A stretch of DNA of 62,969 bases from contig JAUNGA010000004.1 in the NCBI GenBank assembly GCA_030524765.1, positions 1-62,969 on the forward strand, in the 5' to 3' direction. The position numbers and the translations under genes were made by a program. The notes beneath the pieces are model-generated. The model saw nothing but the letters and a program-made list of their open reading frames with translations, was not told where the DNA came from and did not search any database. Positions 26,466-35,964 of the stretch are shown in pieces (the first letter of the stretch is position 1; each line of letters begins with the position of its first letter). Source of the stretch: Bacteroidales bacterium (lineage in GTDB: Bacteria > Bacteroidota > Bacteroidia > Bacteroidales > Muribaculaceae).

Positions 26466-27708
26466 GCTCGCCACATTCGCCGCAGTTTTTGTGCTGACCG
26501 TCGTGCAGGCGACCGCCGTGACTTTTTCGGAGGCCTTTGCCGACTCGACTCTGCGCGTCGACTATGTGATGACCGGCCGTGCCGATACGGGCGAGTCCTC
26601 GGTGGCTTTCGGCCGCCTGAGCCGCAGCAACCGCTGGTATGGACGCCGTCATTCGCTCGACAGGCCGGTGCTCGCCGGCGCCGCCGATGTTACGGTCACC
26701 GACCGTCAGACAGGTGATACGCTCTATCGCGAATCGTTCTCCACCCTCTTTCAGGAATGGCTTGTGACGGGCGACCGGTCGGGTCCGCGTTCGATGCCTG
26801 GAGTGGCACTGGTGCCTTATCCGCGCCGTGCGGTGGATGTGACGGTGACTCTGCGCGATAACCGCCGGCGTACGGTGTGCTCGTCGACCCTTGCCGTCGA
26901 TCCATCGGACATACTGATTGCCGACCGCACCGGGCGACGTGCAGTGCCGCGTCTGACGGTATATCGCGGTGAGGCTCCCGACTCGGCCAAGATACGTGTC
27001 GGCATTCTTGCCGAGGGATATACCGAGGCCGAGATGCCCGACTTTATCTCGCATGCCCGCGAGGCCGCCGATGCCATTCTCGGCCACGAGCCGTTTGCCT
27101 CGCTGGCCGAACGGTTTGATTTTGTAGCCATCGAGACTCCGTCGGCCGACTCGGGTGTATCTGTCCCGGCGCAGGGCCGCTGGGCCGACACGGCCTTTGG
27201 CTCGCACTTCTCGACCTTCTATTCTGACCGCTACCTTACGACCGAACGTGCCGACGCGATCGCCGACGCTCTCGAGGGTACGGGATGCACTCATGCCATC
27301 ATCCTGGCCAACACCGATGTATATGGCGGCGGTGGCATATATAACTTTTATACGCTCACGGCAGCACGCAACGAGCTGTTCCACCCCGTTGTGGTGCATG
27401 AGTTCGGACACAGTTTCGGAGGTCTTGGCGACGAATATTTCTATGATTCGACCGATGCGCTCGACAATACCTATCCCACCGACATCGAGCCGTGGGAACC
27501 CAATATCACCACTCTTGTCGAGCAACCCTGCAAGTGGCAGGGGCTGATAGATGCCGGCAGGGCCTCACTCGTCGAGGGGGCGGGCTATCGCAGCCGCGGC
27601 TTGTGGCGCGGAGCCGACAATTGCCGTATGCGCACCAATACGGCCGACCGATTCTGTCCGGTGTGCGTCGATGCAATACGCCGTGTGATAGAGTTTTATA
27701 CCGAGTAA
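26458..27708 (+). CDS. M64-family (IgA peptidase-like) secreted zinc metallopeptidase
   Basis: A 416-residue protein with signal peptide MNRLATFAAVFVLTVVQATA. Residues about 20-165 form an N-terminal beta-rich domain. The C-terminal M64 peptidase domain carries HEFGHSFGGLGDEY: His314, His318 and Asp325 would bind zinc and Glu315 is the general base. The downstream tract PCKWQGLI and the Cys-rich end (CRMRTNTADRFCPVC) are also typical. M64 was defined by a Clostridium ramosum IgA peptidase; most gut Bacteroidales members are uncharacterised, so IgA as substrate is not implied. Its start overlaps the Lrp gene by 8 nt. Confidence 0.92.
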   Translation: MNRLATFAAVFVLTVVQATAVTFSEAFADSTLRVDYVMTGRADTGESSVAFGRLSRSNRWYGRRHSLDRPVLAGAADVTVTDRQTGDTLYRESFSTLFQEWLVTGDRSGPRSMPGVALVPYPRRAVDVTVTLRDNRRRTVCSSTLAVDPSDILIADRTGRRAVPRLTVYRGEAPDSAKIRVGILAEGYTEAEMPDFISHAREAADAILGHEPFASLAERFDFVAIETPSADSGVSVPAQGRWADTAFGSHFSTFYSDRYLTTERADAIADALEGTGCTHAIILANTDVYGGGGIYNFYTLTAARNELFHPVVVHEFGHSFGGLGDEYFYDSTDALDNTYPTDIEPWEPNITTLVEQPCKWQGLIDAGRASLVEGAGYRSRGLWRGADNCRMRTNTADRFCPVCVDAIRRVIEFYTE

Positions 27709-27833
27709 TATCGGATTTGCAAAAAAAATTGTCATGCAACTGTCATTTTTTGATGACGGCTGCGTCTCATATAATGACGTTCTGTTTCAGAATCATTTTT
27801 TATCATTCTCACACTTGCAAAACAAAAAAAACG

Positions 27834-30297
27834 ATGTTTCGACAATTGATCTCTCTACTGTCAATGGCCGCGCTCGGCGTTGCCGCCGCTTCGGCCTATG
27901 ACGTCACCGCCACCGTCGTCGACCCCTCGGGCGAGGGGGGTGGCCTATGCAACCTACCGAATATTCGCGGACGGCTCGGACAAACCGCTCGTATCGAATA
28001 CCTCGTCGCTTGATGGCGAGATCGCCCAGACTGTCTCAAAGGCCGGTGCCTATACCCTGCAGCTCAGCTATGTGGGCATGCGCGACACGGTCGTGGCGTT
28101 CAAGGTGTCGCCGTCGTCGCCACGTGCCGCATTGGGGCGCCTGACGATGCGCGAGGCGTCAGAAATGCTTGCCGGTGTCACCGTGACAGCTCAGAAACCG
28201 CTGGTGGTCAAAGAAATTGATCGCGTGGGTTATGACGTACAGGCCGACCCCGACACCAAGACATCCAATCTGCGCGACATATTGCGCAAGGTGCCCATGG
28301 TCACCGTCGAGGCCGACGGTACAATACTTGTCAATGGTTCGTCAAACTTCAAGATATACAAAAACGGCCGTCCCAACAACTCGATGAGCCGCAATGCCAA
28401 AGATCTTTTCGCCGCACTGCCGGCCTCGATGATCAAGAAGATCGAGGTCATCACCGAGCCCGGTGCCGAGCACGATGCCGAGGGAACGACGGCCATACTC
28501 AATATCGTCACTGTCGAGAATACAGCCATCAAAGGTGTGATGGGCAATGTCAACCTCGACTACCGTACGACCACAGAGGTGCCTTTCCTCGGTCTGTGGC
28601 TCACCTCGCAGATCGACAAGGTGACCATGTCGGCCTACGGCGGTTATGCGCACTTAAGCGGCAAACAGGGTCGTCAGCGCAGCGAGTCTGAGATAATATT
28701 CCCCGAGAGCGGCAACCGCCGTCTGAGCAGTTCGAGCAGCAAATTTGACGGCGATTTCGGTTACTTCGGCCTCGAGGCGTCTTATGAGCTCGATACGCTC
28801 AATCTTTTCACCGCCGAGGTTTCGGGCTATTCAAACAACGTCAGACCCAGGTCGACGGGCTCGACATTTACCTATGGTGCCGCAGGCGATGTGCTCGGCA
28901 GCTACAACAGTGCGTCGACAGCGCGCTACAACCGCTACTTTGATGTCGACGCCAATATCAATTATCAGCACTCGACACGTCGCAAGGGCGAGACCTACAC
29001 GCTGTCTTACATGCTCTCGACCACCAACCAGAGCAGCGACCAGACCAGCACCTACTCTGATTTCTATGGCATTGAGAGCCAGCCCTACAGCGGTGTGCAC
29101 TCAAAATACAATCTCAACTTTATAGAGCATACCTTTCAGGGCGACTGGAACCGTCCTATCGGCAATCATACCGTCAACGCCGGTCTCAAATGGATAATCC
29201 GCCGCAACCATTCGACCAACGACAACGACTATTTTGACTGGCAGACGGTCAACAGCGATTTTGAGCATGTGACGAATATCGGTGCGGCATATGCCCAGTA
29301 TGGCTATCGTGTCGGTCCGGTGTCGATGCGCGCCGGCCTGCGCTATGAGTATTCTCGCCTCAAGGCATCGTATCCCGACGGTAAGGGCGACCCCTTCTCG
29401 GCCGATCTCAACGATCTGGTGCCATCGGCCGCTGTGTCGTGGCAGGTCAACGACGCCAACTCGCTGTCGGTCAACTATGCCTCGTCGATCAGCCGTCCCG
29501 GCATATCTTACCTTAATCCCTCGCAGACGATTGCGCCGGGTTCGATGAGCTTCGGCAATCCCGATCTCGAGAGCGCGCGCCGACAGTCGGTCAAACTGAC
29601 TTACATGCTCATCAAGCAGAAATTCAACATCAATTTCTCGGCCGACTACGCTTTTGTCAACAACGGCATCGCCGGCATACAGTATCTCACCGACGGTGAC
29701 ATCATCACATCGACCTATGCCAACATCGGCAAGACACGACAGGTCAATTTCAACGCATATGTGCAATGGAGCATCACACCCAAGACCCGTCTGATGCTCA
29801 ACGGCGGAGTCCGTTATGAGCACAACAGTCAGCAAGGCCTGAGCCTGAGCCGCTGGAGCCCCCGCGGATTTGCCCAGCTGAGTCAGGAACTGCCCTGGAA
29901 ACTGCGTGCCGAGCTGGCGATGTTCTATTGGTCGGGCGGCCTCGACGGAGTCTACGGCTACAGTGTGTCGCGTTTCTCACAGAACGCCTATCACTCGCTG
30001 TCGCTCAGCCGGGCTTTCCTCAAGGGCGACCGCCTCAATGTGCGCCTGAGCGTGCAGAATTTCCTGGGCGGCCGCACCCGCTGCTACGAGAGCCGCGTGG
30101 TCAACGGCGAGTATCTCAGCACCACGCGCCAGTACAATGACCATGCCTTTAACGTGGCCATCAACATCGGCTGGCGGTTCGGCTCGCTCAACGCCCATGT
30201 CAAGAAGACTGCCCGTTCGATCGACAACGACGACCTCGTGGGTCGCAAGTCGGGTGGCGGCGAGTCACAGGGCTCGCAGCAGGGTGGCAATTATTAA
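27834..30297 (+). CDS. TonB-dependent outer-membrane beta-barrel protein, frameshifted at a G6 tract
   Basis: The signal peptide and first strand (MFRQLISLLSMAALGVAAAS, then AYDVTATVVDPSGEG) start at 27834. They are in a different frame from the rest of the protein, which continues VAYATYRIFADGSDKP. Removing one G from the run at 27935-27940 joins them into about 820 residues. As it stands the first frame stops at 28013. The joined protein has a CarboxypepD_reg-like N-terminus, a plug (SNLRDILRKVPMVTVEADGT, MIKKIEVITEPGAEHDAEGT) and an outer-membrane beta-barrel of the PF14905 type. Either the assembly has a one-base error in the homopolymer or the gene is switched off in this clone. The substrate is unknown. 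Confidence 0.88.
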
Positions 30298-30340
30298 CAA
30301 TAATTTATTGATAGCGGCATGAAAATTCGCCAAATATCAC

Positions 30341-30348
30341 TACCTTTG
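30341..30348 (+). promoter_or_regulatory. -7 box (TACCTTTG) for the pyrE operon
   Basis: TACCTTTG lies 29 nt before the pyrE ATG. No matching TTG is at the usual distance. Confidence 0.55.
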
Positions 30349-30377
30349 CAAAAATAATTAAAATACGTTATCCGTCT

Positions 30378-31019
30378 ATGAAAAAGGTAGAACGCCTTCT
30401 GGCTGAAAAGCTACTGAAAATCAGTGCGATCATCCTTCAGCTTGATAACCCTTTCACCTGGGCTTCGGGTTGGAACTCACCCATCTATACAGACAACCGC
30501 AAGACTCTGTCTTATCCTGAGATACGCTCGTTTATCAAAGTCGAGCTCACCCGCATCATCCTTGAATCATTCAAAGATGTCGATGTGGTGGCCGGTGTCG
30601 CTACCGGCGCTATCGCCCAGGGAGCTCTTGTGGCCGACCTGCTCGGTGTACCTTATGTATATGTACGCTCTACCCCTAAAGACCATGGTCTCGAGAATCT
30701 GATCGAGGGCAATATAAAGCCGGGACAGCGTGTGGTTGTGATCGAGGATCTGATCTCGACCGGCAAATCGTCGCTCAAGGCCGTCGAGGCAATACGCTCG
30801 GCCGGCGGTGTGGTTGTAGGCATGGTGGCTCTGTTCACCTACGGTTTCCCCGTTGCCGAGGATAACTTCAGCAAGGCCGGTGTCAAACTGGTCACTCTGA
30901 GCAACTACAATGCCATGATCGAGGCCGCTCTGGCCACCCATTATATCAAGGAGTCTGATGTCGACACTCTCAAAGAGTGGCGCAAAGACCCCGCTAACTG
31001 GGTTCCCCGCAAGCTCTGA
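30378..31019 (+). CDS. pyrE: Orotate phosphoribosyltransferase
   Basis: This cytoplasmic enzyme joins orotate and PRPP to give OMP in UMP synthesis. The 213-residue length is normal. Visible motifs are the N-terminal FTWASGWNSPIYTDNRK, DVVAGVATGAIAQGALVADL, YVYVRSTPKDHG, and the PRPP-binding loop VVVIEDLISTGKSS at about residues 118-131. The gene has its own -7 promoter box. An SRPBCC-like gene follows 11 nt downstream, an arrangement I recall from other Bacteroidales. Confidence 0.97.
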   Translation: MKKVERLLAEKLLKISAIILQLDNPFTWASGWNSPIYTDNRKTLSYPEIRSFIKVELTRIILESFKDVDVVAGVATGAIAQGALVADLLGVPYVYVRSTPKDHGLENLIEGNIKPGQRVVVIEDLISTGKSSLKAVEAIRSAGGVVVGMVALFTYGFPVAEDNFSKAGVKLVTLSNYNAMIEAALATHYIKESDVDTLKEWRKDPANWVPRKL

Positions 31020-31030
31020 TACCGTTCGAT

Positions 31031-31444
31031 ATGGCTACATTCACCGGTAAACCCACGGTTGTCGACCGCCCGGCAGCCGCAGTCGCCGAGAAATTCAGCA
31101 ACCTGCAGGCGCTGCAAGACATCATTGACAACATGCCCGAGGCCGAACGCGCCAAGATAGGCGACGTGGCCCTCACCGCCGACTCTATCATAATCAAGAC
31201 TCCGCAGGTGGGCGATATCACGCTCAAAGTCACCGAGCGCACTCCCGAGCTGATCAAGCTCTCGGCTGTCGGCGCTCCCGTGCCCCTCGAGCTGCTCATG
31301 CACATCAAGGCCCTTACCGCCGAGACCTCAGAGATCACCACGGCCATGGAAGTCGAGATTCCCGCCTTTCTCAAGCCCATGGTAGGCGGTGCGATGCAGA
31401 AGGCCGTCGACCAGTTTGGCGCTCTGATGCACAAACTCGCCTGA
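31031..31444 (+). CDS. SRPBCC-like small protein downstream of pyrE
   Basis: A 137-residue soluble protein with no signal peptide. Its pattern (VVDRPAAAVAEKFSNLQALQ, a beta-strand series with ITLKVTERTPELIKL, and a long C-terminal helix around GGAMQKAVDQFGALMHKL) fits the START/SRPBCC hydrophobic-ligand-binding fold. The ligand is unknown. It lies 11 nt after pyrE and is probably in the same transcript. The family call rests on fold-like features rather than a signature motif. Confidence 0.7.
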   Translation: MATFTGKPTVVDRPAAAVAEKFSNLQALQDIIDNMPEAERAKIGDVALTADSIIIKTPQVGDITLKVTERTPELIKLSAVGAPVPLELLMHIKALTAETSEITTAMEVEIPAFLKPMVGGAMQKAVDQFGALMHKLA

Positions 31445-31464
31445 AATCTGTCAAATTCCCTTTC

Positions 31465-31971
31465 ATGACTCTCAATCTCTCCCGCATTATACGTCATTCC
31501 GCGGCCGCCGTCATCACGGCGGCCGCACTTTGCTCATGCCATCACGTCGACAACAAGCGTCTGCCGGCCGTGCGCGTCAATCTCGTCTTCTGGTCGCAGG
31601 CCGACTGGGTCACCTACGGAGTGCCCGGCGCGGCCGACTATCGCCGGTTCATACGTGAGGAACGGGTGCCGTCGAATTATCCTTACACTGCGAGCACTTA
31701 TACCGGTTTCGGCGGCGTGCTGCTATGCAACGACTACTTCGGCAATCCGGTGGCATATGATCTGGCCTGTCCGGTCGAGTGCAACTCAAAAATCAGGCTG
31801 TTTGTCAACGACGACATGCATGCCGAATGCCCCAAATGTCACAGCACATATGAGATATTCGAGGCCTATGGCCATCCGGTCAGCGGACCTGCCGCACGCG
31901 ACGGCTACGGCCTGCAGACCTATTGGGTGGGACCCGGCCGCACCGGCGAATATATGGTTGTCAGCAATTGA
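31465..31971 (+). CDS. Cys-rich lipoprotein with a Rieske-like layout
   Basis: A 168-residue protein with a lipobox ending LCSC (Cys25 is the likely lipidation site). The second half resembles a Rieske domain in layout: GNPVAYDLACPVEC, about 15 residues, then ECPKCHSTYEIFEAYGHPVS. The ligand pattern is Cys102-x3-Cys106 and Cys122-x2-Cys125-His126, instead of C-x-H and C-x2-H. It may bind zinc or an iron-sulfur centre with four cysteines (inference). It sits 20 nt after the SRPBCC-like gene and 34 nt before the aldo/keto reductase gene. Function is unknown. Confidence 0.72.
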   Translation: MTLNLSRIIRHSAAAVITAAALCSCHHVDNKRLPAVRVNLVFWSQADWVTYGVPGAADYRRFIREERVPSNYPYTASTYTGFGGVLLCNDYFGNPVAYDLACPVECNSKIRLFVNDDMHAECPKCHSTYEIFEAYGHPVSGPAARDGYGLQTYWVGPGRTGEYMVVSN

Positions 31972-32005
31972 ACCGAAACAAGATCAAAACCCTCTCTGCA
32001 ATACC

Positions 32006-33028
32006 ATGATAGAACCCCTGTATCGCGCTGCCGACGACCGATATGAGTGCGGCATGTGTTATCGCCGCAGCGGCCGCAGCGGCATCGTGCTGCCCGAGAT
32101 CTCGCTGGGCATGTGGCACAATTTCGGTGAAATCAATCCGCTCGACCGCAGCAAAGCCATGATGCGCTATGCCTTTGATCACGGCATCACATCTTTTGAC
32201 CTTGCCAATAACTATGGTCCCGGATACGGCACGGCCGAGGAGACATTCGGCTATGTGTTCAATAAATCGTTCCGGCCTTACCGCGACGAGATGTTCATCT
32301 CGTCAAAGGCCGGATATGACATGTGGCCCGGCCCTTACGGCAACTGGGGCTCGCGCAAATACCTCATGGCATCGCTCGATCAGAGTCTGCGCCGTATGGG
32401 CCTCGATTATGTCGACATATTTTACAGCCACCGTTTCGACCCCGAGACTCCGCTCGACGAGACCTTGCAGGCTCTTGTCGATATTGTGCGCCAGGGCAAA
32501 GCCCTCTATGCCGGCATATCGCGTTGGCCGCTTGATGCGGCCCGGTATGGATTTGACTACCTGCGCCGTCACGATACGCCTTGCCTGCTCTTCCAGGACC
32601 GCTATAATATTATTGACCGCGACGTGATCAACAGCGGTGTGCTGGCCGAGACGGCCGAGAGCGGATCGGGCTTTATCGCCTTCTCGCCGCTGGCCCAGGG
32701 CATGCTCACCTCGCGTTATCTCGACGGTGTGCCCGAGGGCTCGCGTGCCTCAGTGGGCAAGTTCCTGCGCCGCGAGCAGTTCACCCCCGAGGTAGTCGCT
32801 TCGTTGCGTTCGCTCGACGAGATTGCCCGCGGGCGTGGCCAGACCCTGGCCGAGATGGCCCTGTCGTGGGTGCTCGACGATAAACGTGTGACCTCGGTCA
32901 TTGTCGGATGCAGTTCGGTAGAGCAGCTTGACGACTCGATCGGCGCCATGCGGCGCACCCCGTTCACATCAGACGAACTCGCTGCAATCGACATATATGC
33001 ACGCAAGATCATGGCCTCGCCGCTGTGA
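32006..33028 (+). CDS. Aldo/keto reductase
   Basis: An NADPH-dependent oxidoreductase of 340 residues with the AKR TIM barrel. The catalytic tetrad is visible: Asp65 (SFDLANNYG), Tyr70, Lys101 (ISSKAGYD) and His142 (YSHRFD). The C-terminal cofactor region has ALSWVLDDKRVTSVIVGCSS. The sequence resembles the YghZ group that acts on L-glyceraldehyde 3-phosphate and similar aldehydes, but substrate cannot be settled. I chose the ATG at 32006. An upstream in-frame start would lie inside the lipoprotein gene in another frame. Confidence 0.93.
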   Translation: MIEPLYRAADDRYECGMCYRRSGRSGIVLPEISLGMWHNFGEINPLDRSKAMMRYAFDHGITSFDLANNYGPGYGTAEETFGYVFNKSFRPYRDEMFISSKAGYDMWPGPYGNWGSRKYLMASLDQSLRRMGLDYVDIFYSHRFDPETPLDETLQALVDIVRQGKALYAGISRWPLDAARYGFDYLRRHDTPCLLFQDRYNIIDRDVINSGVLAETAESGSGFIAFSPLAQGMLTSRYLDGVPEGSRASVGKFLRREQFTPEVVASLRSLDEIARGRGQTLAEMALSWVLDDKRVTSVIVGCSSVEQLDDSIGAMRRTPFTSDELAAIDIYARKIMASPL

Positions 33029-33111
33029 TGACAGCAGATGCCGCTTGTCGGTGATCTGAGCGGAGCGGTGCGTGTCCGGCACGGCCGTCAGGCTCACCTG
33101 ATGATGTAATT

Positions 33112-33142
33112 TTTGCTTATCGTCTAAAATTTCGTAACTTTG
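33112..33142 (+). promoter_or_regulatory. Bacteroidetes-type promoter for gltX
   Basis: TTTG (33112-33115) and TAACTTTG (33135-33142) are separated by 19 nt. A -7 box 28 nt before 33171 supports that ATG as the start. Confidence 0.8.
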
Positions 33143-33170
33143 CGCCAAAATCAACAAATTGACCATTGAA

Positions 33171-34712
33171 ATGACTCGTCCTGTTAGAGTAAGATTCGCG
33201 CCCTCTCCCACCGGGCCGCTGCATATAGGCGGTGTGCGTACCGCACTTTACAACTATCTTTTTGCCCGTCAGCATGGCGGCACTATGATATTACGAATCG
33301 AGGATACCGACTCGCAACGCTTTGTGCCCGGCGCCGAGGATTATATCAACGAGGCGCTCGCGTGGCTCGGTATCAAGATAGACGAAGGCGTGCGCGAGGG
33401 TGGCCCTTACGGACCCTACAAGCAGAGCGAACGCCGTGATATTTATCGCGAACATGTCAGAATGCTGCTTGACAAGGGCAAGGCATATATAGCTTTTGAT
33501 ACTCCCGAGGAGCTCGAGGCCAAGCGTGCCGAGATTGCAAACTTCCAGTATGACGCCCGCACACGCGGCATGATGCGCAACTCGCTCACCATGCCTGCCG
33601 ACGAGGTACAGCGACTGATCGACTCAGGCGAGAAATACGTGGTGCGGTTCAAGGTCGAGCCGGGCCGCGACGTAGAGGTCAACGACCTGTTGCGCGGCCG
33701 CGTGACCATCAAGAGCGATATACTCGACGACAAAGTGCTCTACAAGAGCGCCGACGATCTGCCCACCTACCATCTGGCAAATATCGTCGATGACCATCTG
33801 ATGCAGGTCAGCCACGTGATCCGCGGCGAGGAATGGTTGCCGTCGGCACCCCTGCACGTGCTGCTTTACGAGGCATTCGGCTGGGCCGACACCGCCCCTG
33901 ATTTCGTGCATCTGCCTCTGCTGCTCAAACCCGACGGCAAGGGCAAACTGTCGAAACGCGACGGCGACCGACTCGGCTTCCCCGTCTTCCCGCTCGAATG
34001 GCACGACCCCAAGTCAGGCGACATCTCGTCGGGCTACCGCGAGAGCGGCTATCTGCCCGAGGCCGTGGTCAATTTCCTGGCTCTGCTGGGCTGGAATCCC
34101 GGTGATGACACCGAGGTCATGAGCATCGACGAACTGATTTCGAAATTCTCGTTTGACCACTGCTCGCGTTCGGGCGCCAAGTTTGCCTATGACAAGGGCA
34201 AGTGGTTCAACCACACATATCTGCAGCAGATATCAGACGAGCGTCTGGCCGAGCTGTTCAAGCCTCTGATGGCAGCCGAGGGCGTCGATATGGGTCGCTA
34301 CAGCGACAGTTATATCGCCGCGGCGGTGGGTACGGTCAAGAGCCGTATCAACTTTGTGCGCGACCTTGTCGAGCAGGCTCGTTTCTACTTTGAGGCTCCG
34401 GCGACCTACAACGCCAAGGATGTGCGCAAACGCTGGAGTGCCGAGACACCGGCCATCATGGGCGAGCTGATCGCCCTGCTCGAGGCGTTGCCCGACCTCA
34501 AGGCCGCGACTGCCGAGCCCGTGGTGATGGACTGGATCAAGACCAAGGAATATCACATGGGTAATGTGATGAATGCCTTCCGCCTCGCCGTAGTGGGCGA
34601 GTGCAAGGGCCCGAATATGTTTGAAATAACAGAAATACTCGGAAAAGACGAGACGATCGAGCGCCTGCGCGCCGCCGTCGAGCGCATCTCTGCCGATGAA
34701 CCTGCTGTATAA
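33171..34712 (+). CDS. gltX: Glutamyl-tRNA synthetase
   Basis: Class I aminoacyl-tRNA synthetase that charges tRNA-Glu. It has 513 residues from the ATG at 33171; an in-frame TTG at 33159 would add four residues and is less likely. The HIGH-type motif is in [20 protein letters not shown] (HIGG at 18-21). The KMSKS-type motif is KLSKR at 259-263. Other family tracts are [10 protein letters not shown] and [20 protein letters not shown]. The last 17 nt overlap the waaA gene. It is first in an operon gltX-waaA-ArgC-like-DUF486. Confidence 0.97.
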   Translation: MTRPVRVRFAPSPTGPLHIGGVRTALYNYLFARQHGGTMILRIEDTDSQRFVPGAEDYINEALAWLGIKIDEGVREGGPYGPYKQSERRDIYREHVRMLLDKGKAYIAFDTPEELEAKRAEIANFQYDARTRGMMRNSLTMPADEVQRLIDSGEKYVVRFKVEPGRDVEVNDLLRGRVTIKSDILDDKVLYKSADDLPTYHLANIVDDHLMQVSHVIRGEEWLPSAPLHVLLYEAFGWADTAPDFVHLPLLLKPDGKGKLSKRDGDRLGFPVFPLEWHDPKSGDISSGYRESGYLPEAVVNFLALLGWNPGDDTEVMSIDELISKFSFDHCSRSGAKFAYDKGKWFNHTYLQQISDERLAELFKPLMAAEGVDMGRYSDSYIAAAVGTVKSRINFVRDLVEQARFYFEAPATYNAKDVRKRWSAETPAIMGELIALLEALPDLKAATAEPVVMDWIKTKEYHMGNVMNAFRLAVVGECKGPNMFEITEILGKDETIERLRAAVERISADEPAV

Positions 34713-35952
34713 CGCCGGAATCGCCATTTACGACGCTGCCACGGCCGTCGCCTCGCTGCGCTCGCGCAAGATACGCGAGATGCTGCGCGGCCGCCGTCAT
34801 ACGCTCGCCACACTTGCCGACGAGCGCCGACGGGTGGCTCCTGACGGCTATGACGTGTGGATTCACGCCGCCTCGCTCGGCGAGTTTGAGCAGGGGCGTC
34901 CTCTCATCGAGCGTCTGCGTCGCGAGCGTCCCGATCTGCGCATCCTGCTTACGTTCTATTCTCCGTCGGGCTATAATGTGCGTCACGACTACCGTCAGGT
35001 CGATACCGTGATGTATCTGCCGGGCGATTCGCCCCGCGATGTGCGGGCCTTTCTTGATGCGGCGGCCCCGCATATGGCGATTTTTGTCAAATATGAGTTC
35101 TGGGGCAATCTGCTCGAGCAGTTGCACGAGCGTGGCGTGCCCACATATATAATTTCGTCGATATTTCGCCCGGGTCAGCGTTTTTTCAAGCCTGCCGGCG
35201 AGATGTGGCGCCGTATGCTGCGTTCGTTCAGCCACCTCTATGTGCAGGACGAGTCTTCGCGACGTCTGCTCGCCCGTATAGGCGTAGACAACGTGACCGT
35301 GGCCGGTGACACACGATTTGACCGCGTGAGCGACATATTGCGCACAACGGTCGATCTGCCGGTGATCGAGCGGTTTTGCCGTGAAGGCGACCCGGTGTTT
35401 ATTGCCGGCAGCAGCTGGGAACCCGACGAAGACGTCTACATCCCCTGGTTGCGGGCCAATAGCGGCGTGCGTGCGATCATTGCACCGCATCAGTTTGACG
35501 AGGCTCGTCTGCGCCGTCTGGTGCGTCGTCTGGGCGACGGCACATGCCTGATGTCGGAAATCAAGCAGACGGGACGTGTGCCCGACGGCTGCCGTGCCAT
35601 CGTGGTCGACTCATTCGGGTTGCTGAGCAGTCTCTACCGCTATGGCGACGTCGCATATATCGGCGGCGGATTCGGCACGGGCATTCACAATATCAACGAG
35701 GCCGCCGTATATGGTATCCCGGTGGTTTTCGGCCCCCGGCACCAGAAATTCAAAGAGGCCTCTGACCTGATCACGCTCAAGGGCGGTTTCGAAATCAAGG
35801 GCCGCGACACGTTCGAGGCAATCATGCAGCGTTTTTCGGCCGAGCCGGCATACCGCAAGACATGTGGAGCCGCAGCGGGCAAATACATAAAAGACAATCT
35901 CGGAGCCACCGATATAATATACAACGACTTATTCACTAAACAGCAACAATAA
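34696..35952 (+). CDS. waaA: 3-deoxy-D-manno-octulosonic acid (Kdo) transferase
   Basis: Inner-membrane GT30 enzyme that adds Kdo from CMP-Kdo to the lipid A precursor. It has 418 residues with an N-terminal hydrophobic anchor. Family tracts include [61 protein letters not shown], and the C-terminal [20 protein letters not shown] and [11 protein letters not shown]. The start lies inside the end of gltX (17-nt overlap), implying coupling. Confidence 0.96.
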   Translation: MNLLYNAGIAIYDAATAVASLRSRKIREMLRGRRHTLATLADERRRVAPDGYDVWIHAASLGEFEQGRPLIERLRRERPDLRILLTFYSPSGYNVRHDYRQVDTVMYLPGDSPRDVRAFLDAAAPHMAIFVKYEFWGNLLEQLHERGVPTYIISSIFRPGQRFFKPAGEMWRRMLRSFSHLYVQDESSRRLLARIGVDNVTVAGDTRFDRVSDILRTTVDLPVIERFCREGDPVFIAGSSWEPDEDVYIPWLRANSGVRAIIAPHQFDEARLRRLVRRLGDGTCLMSEIKQTGRVPDGCRAIVVDSFGLLSSLYRYGDVAYIGGGFGTGIHNINEAAVYGIPVVFGPRHQKFKEASDLITLKGGFEIKGRDTFEAIMQRFSAEPAYRKTCGAAAGKYIKDNLGATDIIYNDLFTKQQQ

Positions 35953-35964
35953 TTCTCCTCTGGC

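Noticed and set aside
27492-28013. Separate 173-codon gene overlapping the M64 peptidase end
   Set aside because: Only its last 60 codons are meaningful: they are the signal peptide and N-terminus of the frameshifted TonB-dependent protein.
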